Source: Betaproteobacteria bacterium UBA5216
GTDB lineage: Bacteria; Pseudomonadota; Gammaproteobacteria; Burkholderiales; SG8-41
Direction: 5' to 3'
DNA length: 5,828 nt
Assembly: GCA_002412495.1 (NCBI GenBank)
Contig: DHVE01000127.1
Coordinates: 1 to 5,828, forward strand
Shown: piece after piece, positions 1-5,612 of the stretch
How the letters are laid out: each line of letters begins with the position of its first letter
Position numbering within the stretch: position 1 is the first letter of the stretch
Notes under the pieces: generated by a model
Database searches by the model: none
What the model saw: the letters and a program-made list of their open reading frames with translations, nothing else
Told to the model about the DNA's origin: nothing
Translations under genes and position numbers: made by a program

Positions 1-16
1 CGCAATTCAGGGGAGC

Positions 17-94
17 TTACGCCTTCACTTCCGGCGCGTTCAGCGTTTTCACAATATCGTCGCGCAGCCGGTTAGTGTTCGCGCGTGGAGTCGC
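17..94 (-). pseudogene. Probable remnant of a fourth Bug/TctC protein (C-terminal region, truncated)
   Basis: On the minus strand this frame reads ATPRANTNRLRDDIVKTLNA followed by PEVKA and a TAA stop at 17-19. It closely matches the pattern that follows the conserved Trp loop in Bug proteins: PAGTP, then a helix of the form xxRLxxEIVKxLNxPxV. Bug A has AGTPAAIVQRIRDEVLKAVQ at the same place. Intact members continue about 45 more residues, but this frame stops at once. Upstream (95-219) the same frame stays open but gives Arg/Ser-rich residues with no Bug motif and no start that would make a full protein. I infer a decayed or recombined copy beside intact Bug C. Only about 25 residues support the match. 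The rest of 1-219 shows nothing else I can name. Confidence 0.5.
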
Positions 95-219
95 GGACTG
101 GATGAGCGACGCGCTGACCGGCAAGATAGCGCCGGGACACGCGCGCCGCGTTGACCACGCCGCCCGTTGACGGTCGTGATCCAAGCTGAGTGCAAAACGG
201 CCAGATGCGTTAACGACGC

Positions 220-1233
220 CTAATCCACCCGCGCGCCGGATTCCTTGACCGCTTTCCCAAAGCGCGCGGTCTCGGCCTTGATATGCCGGCCAAAGGATTC
301 CGGGGTGCTTTGCAGGGGATCAACACCTTGCTGTGCAAGTTTATCCACGATATCGGGCTGCTTCAGGATGCGGTTGATTTCGCCGGAGAGCTTGTTGATG
401 GCGCCATTCGGTGCGCCTGCCGCTGTAACGATGCCGACCCAATTGCCCATGACGAATTCCTTGTGGCCTTGCTCGATCAGCGTGGGGATGTCGGGCAGAA
501 AGGGGTGTCGCTTCTCCGCCATCACGCCGATGCAGCGCATGCGGCCGGACTTCACGGCGGGAAACAACTCGGGCACCGCGTTGATCATCAATTGCACCTG
601 ACCGCCCATGATGTCGGCGACGGCGGGGCCGGCCCCCTTGTAGGGTACGTGGGTCATGTTGAATCCAAGCGCGCGCTTCAACATTTCACCCGACAAATGA
701 CTGATGGTGCCGATGCCACCGGAGGCATAACTCAACGGCTTTTGTTTGGATACCGCAGAGAATTCCGCGACATTGCGCGCGTTGACGCCCGTATGAATGC
801 CGATAATCAGCGGCGAACTGCCGAGCAGCGCCACCGGCGCGAGATCGCGTTCGAGGTTGTAGCCGAGCTTGCTGTAGAGCGTGGCCGAGATCGCCTGCGC
901 GGTGCTGATGTTCAGCAGCGTGTAGCCGTCGGGACTTGATTTGGCCACCAGTTCCGTGCCCAGATTGCCGCCCGCGCCGGGGCGGTTATCGATGATCACC
1001 GGCTGTCCGGTCGCTTCCGACAATTTTTGCCCGACCATGCGCGCCATGAGATCGTTGAGGCCGCCGGGTGCAAATGCCACGACATAACGGATGGGGCGTA
1101 CCGGATACGGCGCGCCGGTATTCGCGGCGGGTTGTGCTTGCGCGTGCAGGCATGGGGCCAATGCAAGTGCCACGAGCATTGCCGGCAGTGGCAACCCCGC
1201 ACGTTGCATGGCGGATTGGCAATTAAGGGACAT
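220..1233 (-). CDS. Bug/TctC-family periplasmic substrate-binding protein (paralogue C)
   Basis: The chosen start gives 337 residues; the frame extends eight codons upstream to 1257, but the Shine-Dalgarno at 1241-1245 points to the ATG at 1233. A signal peptide covers about residues 1-34, with Arg11, a hydrophobic stretch at 16-28, and likely cleavage at HAQA-QP. The mature protein carries YPVRPIRYVVAFAPGG (43-58), DNRPGAGGNLG (82-92), SPDGYT (100-105), YASGGIGTISHL (169-180), VPYKGAGPAVADIMGG (196-211) and the conserved Trp in GNWVG (W265). The first ligand loop has Ala53 where many relatives have Pro. It should bind a small organic solute in the periplasm, as a receptor or sensor partner; the ligand is unknown. 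It probably has its own promoter (1295-1324) and follows the dioxygenase gene, which may link it to uptake of that pathway's substrate. Confidence 0.93.
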   Translation of the reverse strand: MSLNCQSAMQRAGLPLPAMLVALALAPCLHAQAQPAANTGAPYPVRPIRYVVAFAPGGLNDLMARMVGQKLSEATGQPVIIDNRPGAGGNLGTELVAKSSPDGYTLLNISTAQAISATLYSKLGYNLERDLAPVALLGSSPLIIGIHTGVNARNVAEFSAVSKQKPLSYASGGIGTISHLSGEMLKRALGFNMTHVPYKGAGPAVADIMGGQVQLMINAVPELFPAVKSGRMRCIGVMAEKRHPFLPDIPTLIEQGHKEFVMGNWVGIVTAAGAPNGAINKLSGEINRILKQPDIVDKLAQQGVDPLQSTPESFGRHIKAETARFGKAVKESGARVD

Positions 1234-1240
1234 GATCAAT

Positions 1241-1245
1241 CTCCT
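1241..1245 (-). promoter_or_regulatory. Shine-Dalgarno site that sets the Bug C start
   Basis: AGGAG on the minus strand lies 7 nt before the ATG at 1233-1231. This favours that ATG over the in-frame ATG 24 nt upstream (1257), which would put the site inside the coding sequence, and over the in-frame ATG at 1209. Confidence 0.75.
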
Positions 1246-1267
1246 GTTTTCGGGCATTTCTGGCTAT

Positions 1268-1293
1268 GCCGTGGCCACGCGTCTGGCCGCGGC
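1268..1293. repeat. Imperfect inverted repeat at the predicted Bug C transcription start
   Basis: Arms GCCGTGGCCA (1268-1277) and TGGCCGCGGC (1284-1293) are complementary at 9 of 10 positions, around the 6-base centre CGCGTC. The repeat begins 1 nt past the candidate -10 element and would span the transcription start. It may be an operator or a leader hairpin in the Bug C mRNA. It is not followed by a T-run on either strand, so a standard intrinsic terminator for the dioxygenase gene is unlikely. Confidence 0.5.
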
Positions 1294-1294
1294 T

Positions 1295-1324
1295 ATGATG
1301 CGGTCGCGTGTACAGGCTTGTCAA
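1295..1324 (-). promoter_or_regulatory. Candidate sigma70 promoter for Bug C
   Basis: On the minus strand a perfect TTGACA (-35, 1319-1324) is followed after 18 nt by CATCAT (-10, 1295-1300; 4 of 6 matches to TATAAT). Transcription would start near 1288, giving a 5' leader of about 55 nt before the Bug C ATG. The site lies in the 127-nt gap after the dioxygenase stop, so Bug C may be transcribed separately from the genes upstream. The call rests on consensus matching only. Confidence 0.45.
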
Positions 1325-1360
1325 TCAACAGCTTTGCCTGCTATGGCGGGATGTGCCGCG

Positions 1361-2287
1361 CTAATCCAGTGCTTCAAAGTTTGTGCCGAAATCATCCGGC
1401 ACGTTCGGGCCCCACGCATATAACGCATCGGCGGGCGGGTAATCCTTCGGTATCCAGTTGTAGTCGGCGGGGATGTAGTCCACGTCGCAGAAATATTCAA
1501 CCAGACTGCCCCACGGATCACGGATGTAGTGAAAGAAATTCGAGCCGATGACATGCCGTCCCATGCCCCAACCGTTGCGATAACCTTTGTCGATCATGCG
1601 GCAGGCGCCGACGCCGAGTTCGTCGAGATTGGCGACTTCAAAACTGGCGTGGTGATAACCGGGCCGGTCGCTTTTGATGAAGCCCATCACATGATGATCG
1701 CTGCCGCCCTCGCCGTTGCGCATGAATGACACGATGTCCGCCGCGCGGTCCGAGAGTTTCATACCGACGATGCGGGTGTAGAAATCCGTTTGTTTGTCGA
1801 GGTCCGCGGTGAAACGCAGCGTGTGGCCGAGGCGGCGTGGCTGGACGGGCATGTCGCGCGGCGGATGGCCCACCGTGCCCGCGCGATTCAGATGCCCAGG
1901 ATTATTGATTTTCCACTCGGGCGCGGGCAGCCACGGCGCGGGCGCGGCGTCGCGCACATTCACCAGCATGCCGTCGGGATCGTGAAACCAGATGCCGTCC
2001 GCTGGAGACTCGCGCGGCGCATCCACCAGCTTGTGGCCGTTTTTTTCGAGCCGCTGCGTGATCTCTTTGATGGCATCGGCGCGCGCGCCAAAACACACGT
2101 GGTGCAGGCGCTTTTTTGCGCCTTCGATCAAAAGGATCTGATCCTGATCGCGGCCGTGGCAGCGCATCACGACTTGTTCGCCGGCGTTACCGTCTTTAGC
2201 GTGCATGCCGAAGTCGGTATAAAACTGTTGGCCGGCGGCAACGTCCGGCACGGTGAGCGCGATGTGTTGTAACGAACGGATGGTCAT
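1361..2287 (-). CDS. VOC-superfamily extradiol ring-cleavage dioxygenase (catechol 2,3-dioxygenase type)
   Basis: This 308-residue protein has two VOC domains, as in type I extradiol dioxygenases. The N-terminal domain (about 4-112, LQHIALTVPD to DPDGMLVNV) lacks a full metal triad; the C-terminal domain (about 150-270) is catalytic. The expected Fe(II)/Mn(II) ligands are H155 (LGHTLRF), H213 (YHHASFEV) and E264 (SLVEYF). The second-shell residues H199, H245 and Y254 fall at the same spacings from E264 as H200, H248 and Y257 do from E267 in homoprotocatechuate 2,3-dioxygenase, as I recall that enzyme's numbering. Such enzymes insert O2 next to a catecholic diol and open the ring. The C-terminal tail (271-308) is rich in Tyr, Pro and Asp. 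The start at 2287 is supported by AGAGG at 2295-2299 with 7-nt spacing. The substrate is unknown; a catechol-like compound is inferred from family only. Confidence 0.9.
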   Translation of the reverse strand: MTIRSLQHIALTVPDVAAGQQFYTDFGMHAKDGNAGEQVVMRCHGRDQDQILLIEGAKKRLHHVCFGARADAIKEITQRLEKNGHKLVDAPRESPADGIWFHDPDGMLVNVRDAAPAPWLPAPEWKINNPGHLNRAGTVGHPPRDMPVQPRRLGHTLRFTADLDKQTDFYTRIVGMKLSDRAADIVSFMRNGEGGSDHHVMGFIKSDRPGYHHASFEVANLDELGVGACRMIDKGYRNGWGMGRHVIGSNFFHYIRDPWGSLVEYFCDVDYIPADYNWIPKDYPPADALYAWGPNVPDDFGTNFEALD

Positions 2288-2390
2288 GCGCGGGCCTCTG
2301 GCTGTTAAGGGTGGCGTAGTCTCGGAAAATGTACCGATGGTTTCGTGGGGACGGTGCGAAATTGTGCATCAGGAAGCGTTGGCCGGGCGG

Positions 2391-2396
2391 AGTATA
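2391..2396 (-). promoter_or_regulatory. Weak candidate -10 element ahead of the dioxygenase gene
   Basis: TATACT on the minus strand matches the sigma70 -10 consensus at 5 of 6 positions and lies 103 nt before the dioxygenase ATG, inside the 174-nt gap. The hexamer at the expected -35 distance (ACCAGC) does not resemble TTGACA, so a promoter here is tentative. The rest of the gap (2300-2432) shows nothing else I can support. Confidence 0.25.
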
Positions 2397-2432
2397 TGCC
2401 GCGGCGGGAAGCGGCTGGTGCGGTTGGCATGG

Positions 2433-2457
2433 TTAGTAAAAAATAATTTAAAAACAA
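2433..2457. other. AT-rich island in the gap after Bug B
   Basis: Twenty-three of 25 bases are A or T, a sharp contrast with the GC-rich surroundings. On the minus strand it reads as a T-rich tract starting a few bases after the Bug B stop. It could end transcription of the upstream unit or act as an UP-like element for the dioxygenase gene. No adequate hairpin sits directly before the T-rich tract, so I do not call an intrinsic terminator. Confidence 0.5.
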
Positions 2458-2461
2458 AGGC

Positions 2462-3451
2462 TTATCGGTTATCCAGGCGAATGTTCGCCGCCTCGATCAC
2501 CTTCGCGTAACGCGCGGATTCGGCATTGATCAGTGCTGAAAATTGCGCTGGCGTGGATGCATACGGCGCGGCGCCCTGTGCCATCAGCTTTTCCTGCACG
2601 TCGCGCGCGGCGAGTATCTGCGCGACTTCGCGTGAAATCCGGTTGACGACGCTAACCGGCACGCGCGCCGGCGCGAGGATACCTTGCCACGTGCTTACCT
2701 CGAACTTGGGCATGCCCGCTTCGGTGAACGTGGCAACACGCGGCAATGACGACAGGCGAGTGTCGCCGGAAATGGCGATGCCACGCAACGAACCGGCCCT
2801 GATGTGCTGGATCACCGAGATCGGCAACGCAAACAGCAGATGCACATGGCCGCCCATCAAATCGGTGAGCGCGGGGCCCGCGCCTTTGTAGGGCACTTGC
2901 AGCGTGCGGATGCCCGCCTGAATGTTGAGCATTTCGTTGGCGAGATGATTCGCGCTGCCGCTGGCCGTCATCGCAAAATTCAGTTTCCCGGGATTGGCCT
3001 TCGCATAGGTGATCAGCTCGGCCAGCGTCGTGGCGGGTACCGCCGGGTGCGTGACCAGCAGTTTTTCGTTGCGCGCGATGGTCGCCACCGGTATGAAATC
3101 GCGCATCGAATCAAACGGCAGGTTCTTGTGCAGCAGCGGAATGATCACGTGCGTGGTGGCCGCGTACAGAATGGTGTGGCCGTCCGCGGGCGCTTTTGCC
3201 ACGATGCCGGTGCCAATGATGGTATCGCCGCCCGGGCGGTTTTCCACCACCACCTGCTGGCCCCAGCTTGCCGAGAGATGGGTGCCGATCAGGCGCGCGA
3301 TCGGGTCCGTGCTGCCGCCCGGCGGATACGGCACGACAAACCGCACGGGCCTTGCCGGATACGCGCCCTGCGCCGCGACCGTGGTTGCGACGATGCATCC
3401 CGCCGCGCCGCAGAGCAGACGCGCCGTCAGGGGCGCGAGGTGTATTTTCAT
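2462..3451 (-). CDS. Bug/TctC-family periplasmic substrate-binding protein (paralogue B)
   Basis: From the ATG at 3451 the protein has 329 residues, the normal family length. The frame stays open upstream to 3616, but that extension lies inside the preceding gene and has no signal-peptide character, whereas MKIHLAPLTARLLCGAAG from 3451 is a clear signal peptide (about 1-28, ending VAA-QGAYP). The family motifs are complete: YPARPVRFVVPYPPGG (31-46), ENRPGGDTIIG (70-80), PADGHT (88-93), TASGSANHL (162-170), VPYKGAGPALTDLMGG (186-201) and STWQG (W255). It should bind a small organic solute in the periplasm; the ligand is not predictable. The start is 7 nt after the enolase-superfamily stop, with a weak GGAT at 3461-3464, so it is probably translationally coupled. 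It is the last gene of the tight unit; an AT-rich stretch follows its stop. Confidence 0.93.
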   Translation of the reverse strand: MKIHLAPLTARLLCGAAGCIVATTVAAQGAYPARPVRFVVPYPPGGSTDPIARLIGTHLSASWGQQVVVENRPGGDTIIGTGIVAKAPADGHTILYAATTHVIIPLLHKNLPFDSMRDFIPVATIARNEKLLVTHPAVPATTLAELITYAKANPGKLNFAMTASGSANHLANEMLNIQAGIRTLQVPYKGAGPALTDLMGGHVHLLFALPISVIQHIRAGSLRGIAISGDTRLSSLPRVATFTEAGMPKFEVSTWQGILAPARVPVSVVNRISREVAQILAARDVQEKLMAQGAAPYASTPAQFSALINAESARYAKVIEAANIRLDNR

Positions 3452-3458
3452 GCGCCGC

Positions 3459-4550
3459 TTATCCGGCACGATATACCGTGCGTTTGTCGATGGCATCCCA
3501 ATCCAGCTCGACCCCCATGCCCGGCCGGACCGGCACGTGCACATAACCTTCGCTGTCGATGGTGAAATGATCCTTGGCGCACACTTCAAAGCGGTCGAGC
3601 GGCACCGCCTGTTCAAAAAATTCGCAATTCGGGATTGCCGCCATCACGTGCAGATTGGCGGCTTGCCCGATGATCGATCCCCACGAATGCAGTTCGCAAT
3701 TCATGTGAAACCCGGCGCACATGTCGGCGATTTTTTTCGCGGGGGTGATGCCGCGCCGCGCATCGGTGCGCACGATGTCGACCACATGGCCGGCAATGTA
3801 TGGCGCGTAGTGCGCCGGATTGCATTCATACAGGTATTCGGCGCCCGCGATGGGAATGTCCAGCACGCGCGCCAGTTCCGTCTGGCCTTCAATGTCGTTA
3901 TCCGGCAATGGCGATTCATACCAGCGAAAGTTGAGCTTCTCGATTTCACGTCCCACCATCAAGGCTTGCCGCCGGTCGTAGTGACCGCTGGCGTCGAGCA
4001 TGATGTCAATGTTCGGTGCCGCGGCGCGCGCGGCCTGACAGGCCTCGATGTCCCACGCCGGTTTGCCCTTTACATGCAGCTTCATCGCGGTGTAGCCCTG
4101 CGCGCACAACTGTTTGGCGGTGTCGGCGTAGTCCGCCGGTTTGCCCAGCGTGGTGGTGCTGGCATACACGCGCATCTTCTCGCGATAGGCGCCCAGCAAT
4201 TGATATACCGGAACGCCGAAGGCCTTGCCCGCGATGTCCCACAGGCACACATCGATGGCACCCGCGCCTATCATCGGCAGCCCCTTGCGGCTCCACGACG
4301 ACAGCGTCTGCCAGATCAATTCGCGATCAAACGGATTTTTGCCGACGATAAACGGCTTGACCGCGAACACCAGCGTGTCGGCGATGCCGCGCCGCGTCGA
4401 CAGCCGCTCCCACGCGAAATAGGTGCCCGTGATGTTCGCGTCGGTGAAAATCTGTACCACCACGCCCTGCATCTTGCCGCGACTGTGATCCTGCGAATCC
4501 CAGGGTATGTCGGTCTCGACGATGGACGCCTTCAGGTCCGTGATGCGCAT
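3459..4550 (-). CDS. Mandelate racemase/muconate lactonizing-type enolase-superfamily enzyme, probable acid-sugar dehydratase or isomerase
   Basis: This 363-residue cytoplasmic protein has no signal peptide. It has the enolase-superfamily layout: an N-terminal capping domain (about 1-120), then a modified TIM barrel. Metal ligands are recognisable as D186 (LDASG), E212 (WYESP) and E238 (GAEYL). D263 (RTDARRG) and H288 (ELHSWG) form the Asp-His dyad that defines the mandelate racemase subgroup. The PNCEFFE segment (307-313) is typical of acid-sugar dehydratases. Family members abstract the proton alpha to a carboxylate using a divalent metal, then dehydrate, racemise or cycloisomerise. The usual KxK at the end of the second barrel strand is K157-L-H159 here, so the second Lys is replaced by His. 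The specific substrate cannot be read from the sequence. The gene lies between two Bug genes, and its stop is 7 nt before the next start, implying a shared operon and a carboxylate substrate delivered by the Bug proteins. Confidence 0.9.
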   Translation of the reverse strand: MRITDLKASIVETDIPWDSQDHSRGKMQGVVVQIFTDANITGTYFAWERLSTRRGIADTLVFAVKPFIVGKNPFDRELIWQTLSSWSRKGLPMIGAGAIDVCLWDIAGKAFGVPVYQLLGAYREKMRVYASTTTLGKPADYADTAKQLCAQGYTAMKLHVKGKPAWDIEACQAARAAAPNIDIMLDASGHYDRRQALMVGREIEKLNFRWYESPLPDNDIEGQTELARVLDIPIAGAEYLYECNPAHYAPYIAGHVVDIVRTDARRGITPAKKIADMCAGFHMNCELHSWGSIIGQAANLHVMAAIPNCEFFEQAVPLDRFEVCAKDHFTIDSEGYVHVPVRPGMGVELDWDAIDKRTVYRAG

Positions 4551-4559
4551 GTTTTGCTT

Positions 4560-4563
4560 TCCT
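4560..4563 (-). promoter_or_regulatory. Shine-Dalgarno site of the enolase-superfamily gene
   Basis: AGGA on the minus strand lies 9 nt before the ATG at 4550-4548, supporting that start for the enolase-superfamily gene. It is stronger than the ribosome-binding sequences ahead of Bug proteins A and B, which rely on tight coupling to the preceding stop. Confidence 0.6.
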
Positions 4564-4625
4564 GTGATTGATGATAAACGGGCGGAGCGGCGATGATAAC
4601 GCGGCTTCGCGCGCGCTGGCCGCGC

Positions 4626-5606
4626 CTATTCACCCTTGATGCCGGCGGCCTTGATGACCTCTGCCCACGTTTGCGTGTCCGCGCGGATGCGTGCCGCGAA
4701 CGCCTGCGGCGTGCTGGTTTCGATTTGCAAACCCTGTCCGGTGAGCGCCTGTCGCACATCCGGCAACTGCACCGCCTTGAGCACCTCGTCACGGATACGC
4801 TGCACGATTGCCGCGGGCGTGCCGGCGGGTACCAGCAGGCCGTACCACGAACTGATGTCGAGTCCGGGGAACCCGGCTTCGATCAATGTCGGCAATTCCG
4901 GCGCGAGGGGCGAACGCCGCGCGCCAGTGGTGGCGATGGCCTTGATGCGGCCCGCCTTCATCATCTGCATCGACGACGCAATGCTGGAAGCAGCCATTTG
5001 CACTTCGCCCGAGACCACGGCGGCCGTGGCGCTGCCGCCACTCTTGAAGGGCACATGCACCATCTCGATACCCGCGCGCCGCTGAAAGAGTTCCACCGCG
5101 AGATGCAGCGGCGATCCTACGCCGCCCGACGAAAAATTCAGCGCGCGCGGTTTTTGTTTGGCCAGTGCGATGAGCTCCTTGATGCTGTTGGCCGGCACGC
5201 CGGGGTGCAGCACAAAAATGTATTGCGACATCGTGAGCGTGGTCACCGGCTGCAAATCTTTTTCCATGCTGAACGCAAGCTTGTAGAGCGCCGGATTCGC
5301 CGTGACGATGGTGCTCAGGCCGAGAAACACGGTGTGGCCGTCGGGCGCCGCGCGCGCCGTGGTTTCGGCCGCGATATTGCCCGCCGCGCCGCCGCGATTA
5401 TCGACCACCCACGGCTGCCCCATGGCTTCCGCGAGTTTGGGCGAAAGCACGCGCCCGATCACGTCGGCGCTGCCGCCCGGCGCGAACGGCAGCAAAAATC
5501 GGATGGGGCGCGATGGATAAGCGGGTGCGTCCGCCGCGCGCGCCGCATCGGCTGCGGCGATGGAACACGCGGTTATAGCCAGTAGCCATAGTTCCGGAAT
5601 TTTCAT
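4626..5606 (-). CDS. Bug/TctC-family periplasmic substrate-binding protein (paralogue A)
   Basis: This 326-residue protein has the usual length for the Bug family of tripartite tricarboxylate transporter receptors. An N-terminal signal peptide (about residues 1-25, Ala-rich, ending AARA-ADA) directs export to the periplasm. The mature part opens with YPSRPIRFLLPFAPGG (30-45), the first ligand loop, followed by a DNRGGAAGN segment (69-77) and APDGHT (87-92). The second ligand loop is SSGGVGS (159-165), and the conserved Trp is in SSWYG (W254). Bug proteins bind small carboxylates or similar solutes between two lobes. Two motifs are off-consensus: RGGAAGN replaces the usual RPGAGGN, and VPFKSGGSAT (185-194) replaces VPYKGAGPA, so its ligand may differ from those of B and C. 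The start lies 6 nt past the hydrolase stop with only a weak GAG Shine-Dalgarno (5616-5618), so translation is probably coupled. No TctA/TctB membrane genes are nearby. Confidence 0.93.
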   Translation of the reverse strand: MKIPELWLLAITACSIAAADAARAADAPAYPSRPIRFLLPFAPGGSADVIGRVLSPKLAEAMGQPWVVDNRGGAAGNIAAETTARAAPDGHTVFLGLSTIVTANPALYKLAFSMEKDLQPVTTLTMSQYIFVLHPGVPANSIKELIALAKQKPRALNFSSGGVGSPLHLAVELFQRRAGIEMVHVPFKSGGSATAAVVSGEVQMAASSIASSMQMMKAGRIKAIATTGARRSPLAPELPTLIEAGFPGLDISSWYGLLVPAGTPAAIVQRIRDEVLKAVQLPDVRQALTGQGLQIETSTPQAFAARIRADTQTWAEVIKAAGIKGE

Positions 5607-5612
5607 GGCGCG

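Noticed and set aside
149..171. CGTTGAC direct repeat (149-155 and 165-171) as a possible repeat array
   Set aside because: There are only two 7-base copies with no further units; chance is sufficient, and there is no CRISPR-like spacing or dyad.
283..939. Plus-strand open frame of 218 codons, and others at 1790-2272 and 2804-3565
   Set aside because: All are antisense to well-supported genes and have low-complexity Arg/His/Gly composition with no domain signature.
2476..2489. Perfect hairpin GGCGAA-TG-TTCGCC at the end of Bug B as an intrinsic terminator with the following T-rich tract
   Set aside because: The stem has only 6 bp, lies inside the coding sequence, and ends about 17 nt before the T-rich tract, too far for a standard intrinsic terminator.
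3452..3616. N-terminal extension of Bug B to the ATG at 3616
   Set aside because: The extra 55 residues overlap the enolase-superfamily coding sequence and are Cys/Arg/Ser-rich; a proper signal peptide begins at the ATG at 3451.
3009..4571. Plus-strand open frame of 520 codons
   Set aside because: It is antisense to the enolase-superfamily gene and part of Bug B. Its product is Arg/His/Val-rich without recognisable domains, as expected for a shadow frame in GC-rich DNA.
4600..4624. CGCGGC/GCCGCG inverted repeat after Bug A as a terminator
   Set aside because: It has six-base arms with a 13-base loop in very GC-rich sequence and no T-run; this is likely by chance.
4593..5585. Plus-strand open frame of 330 codons
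   Set aside because: It lies opposite nearly all of Bug A, is Arg/His-rich, and shows no family motif; Bug A is clearly the real gene.
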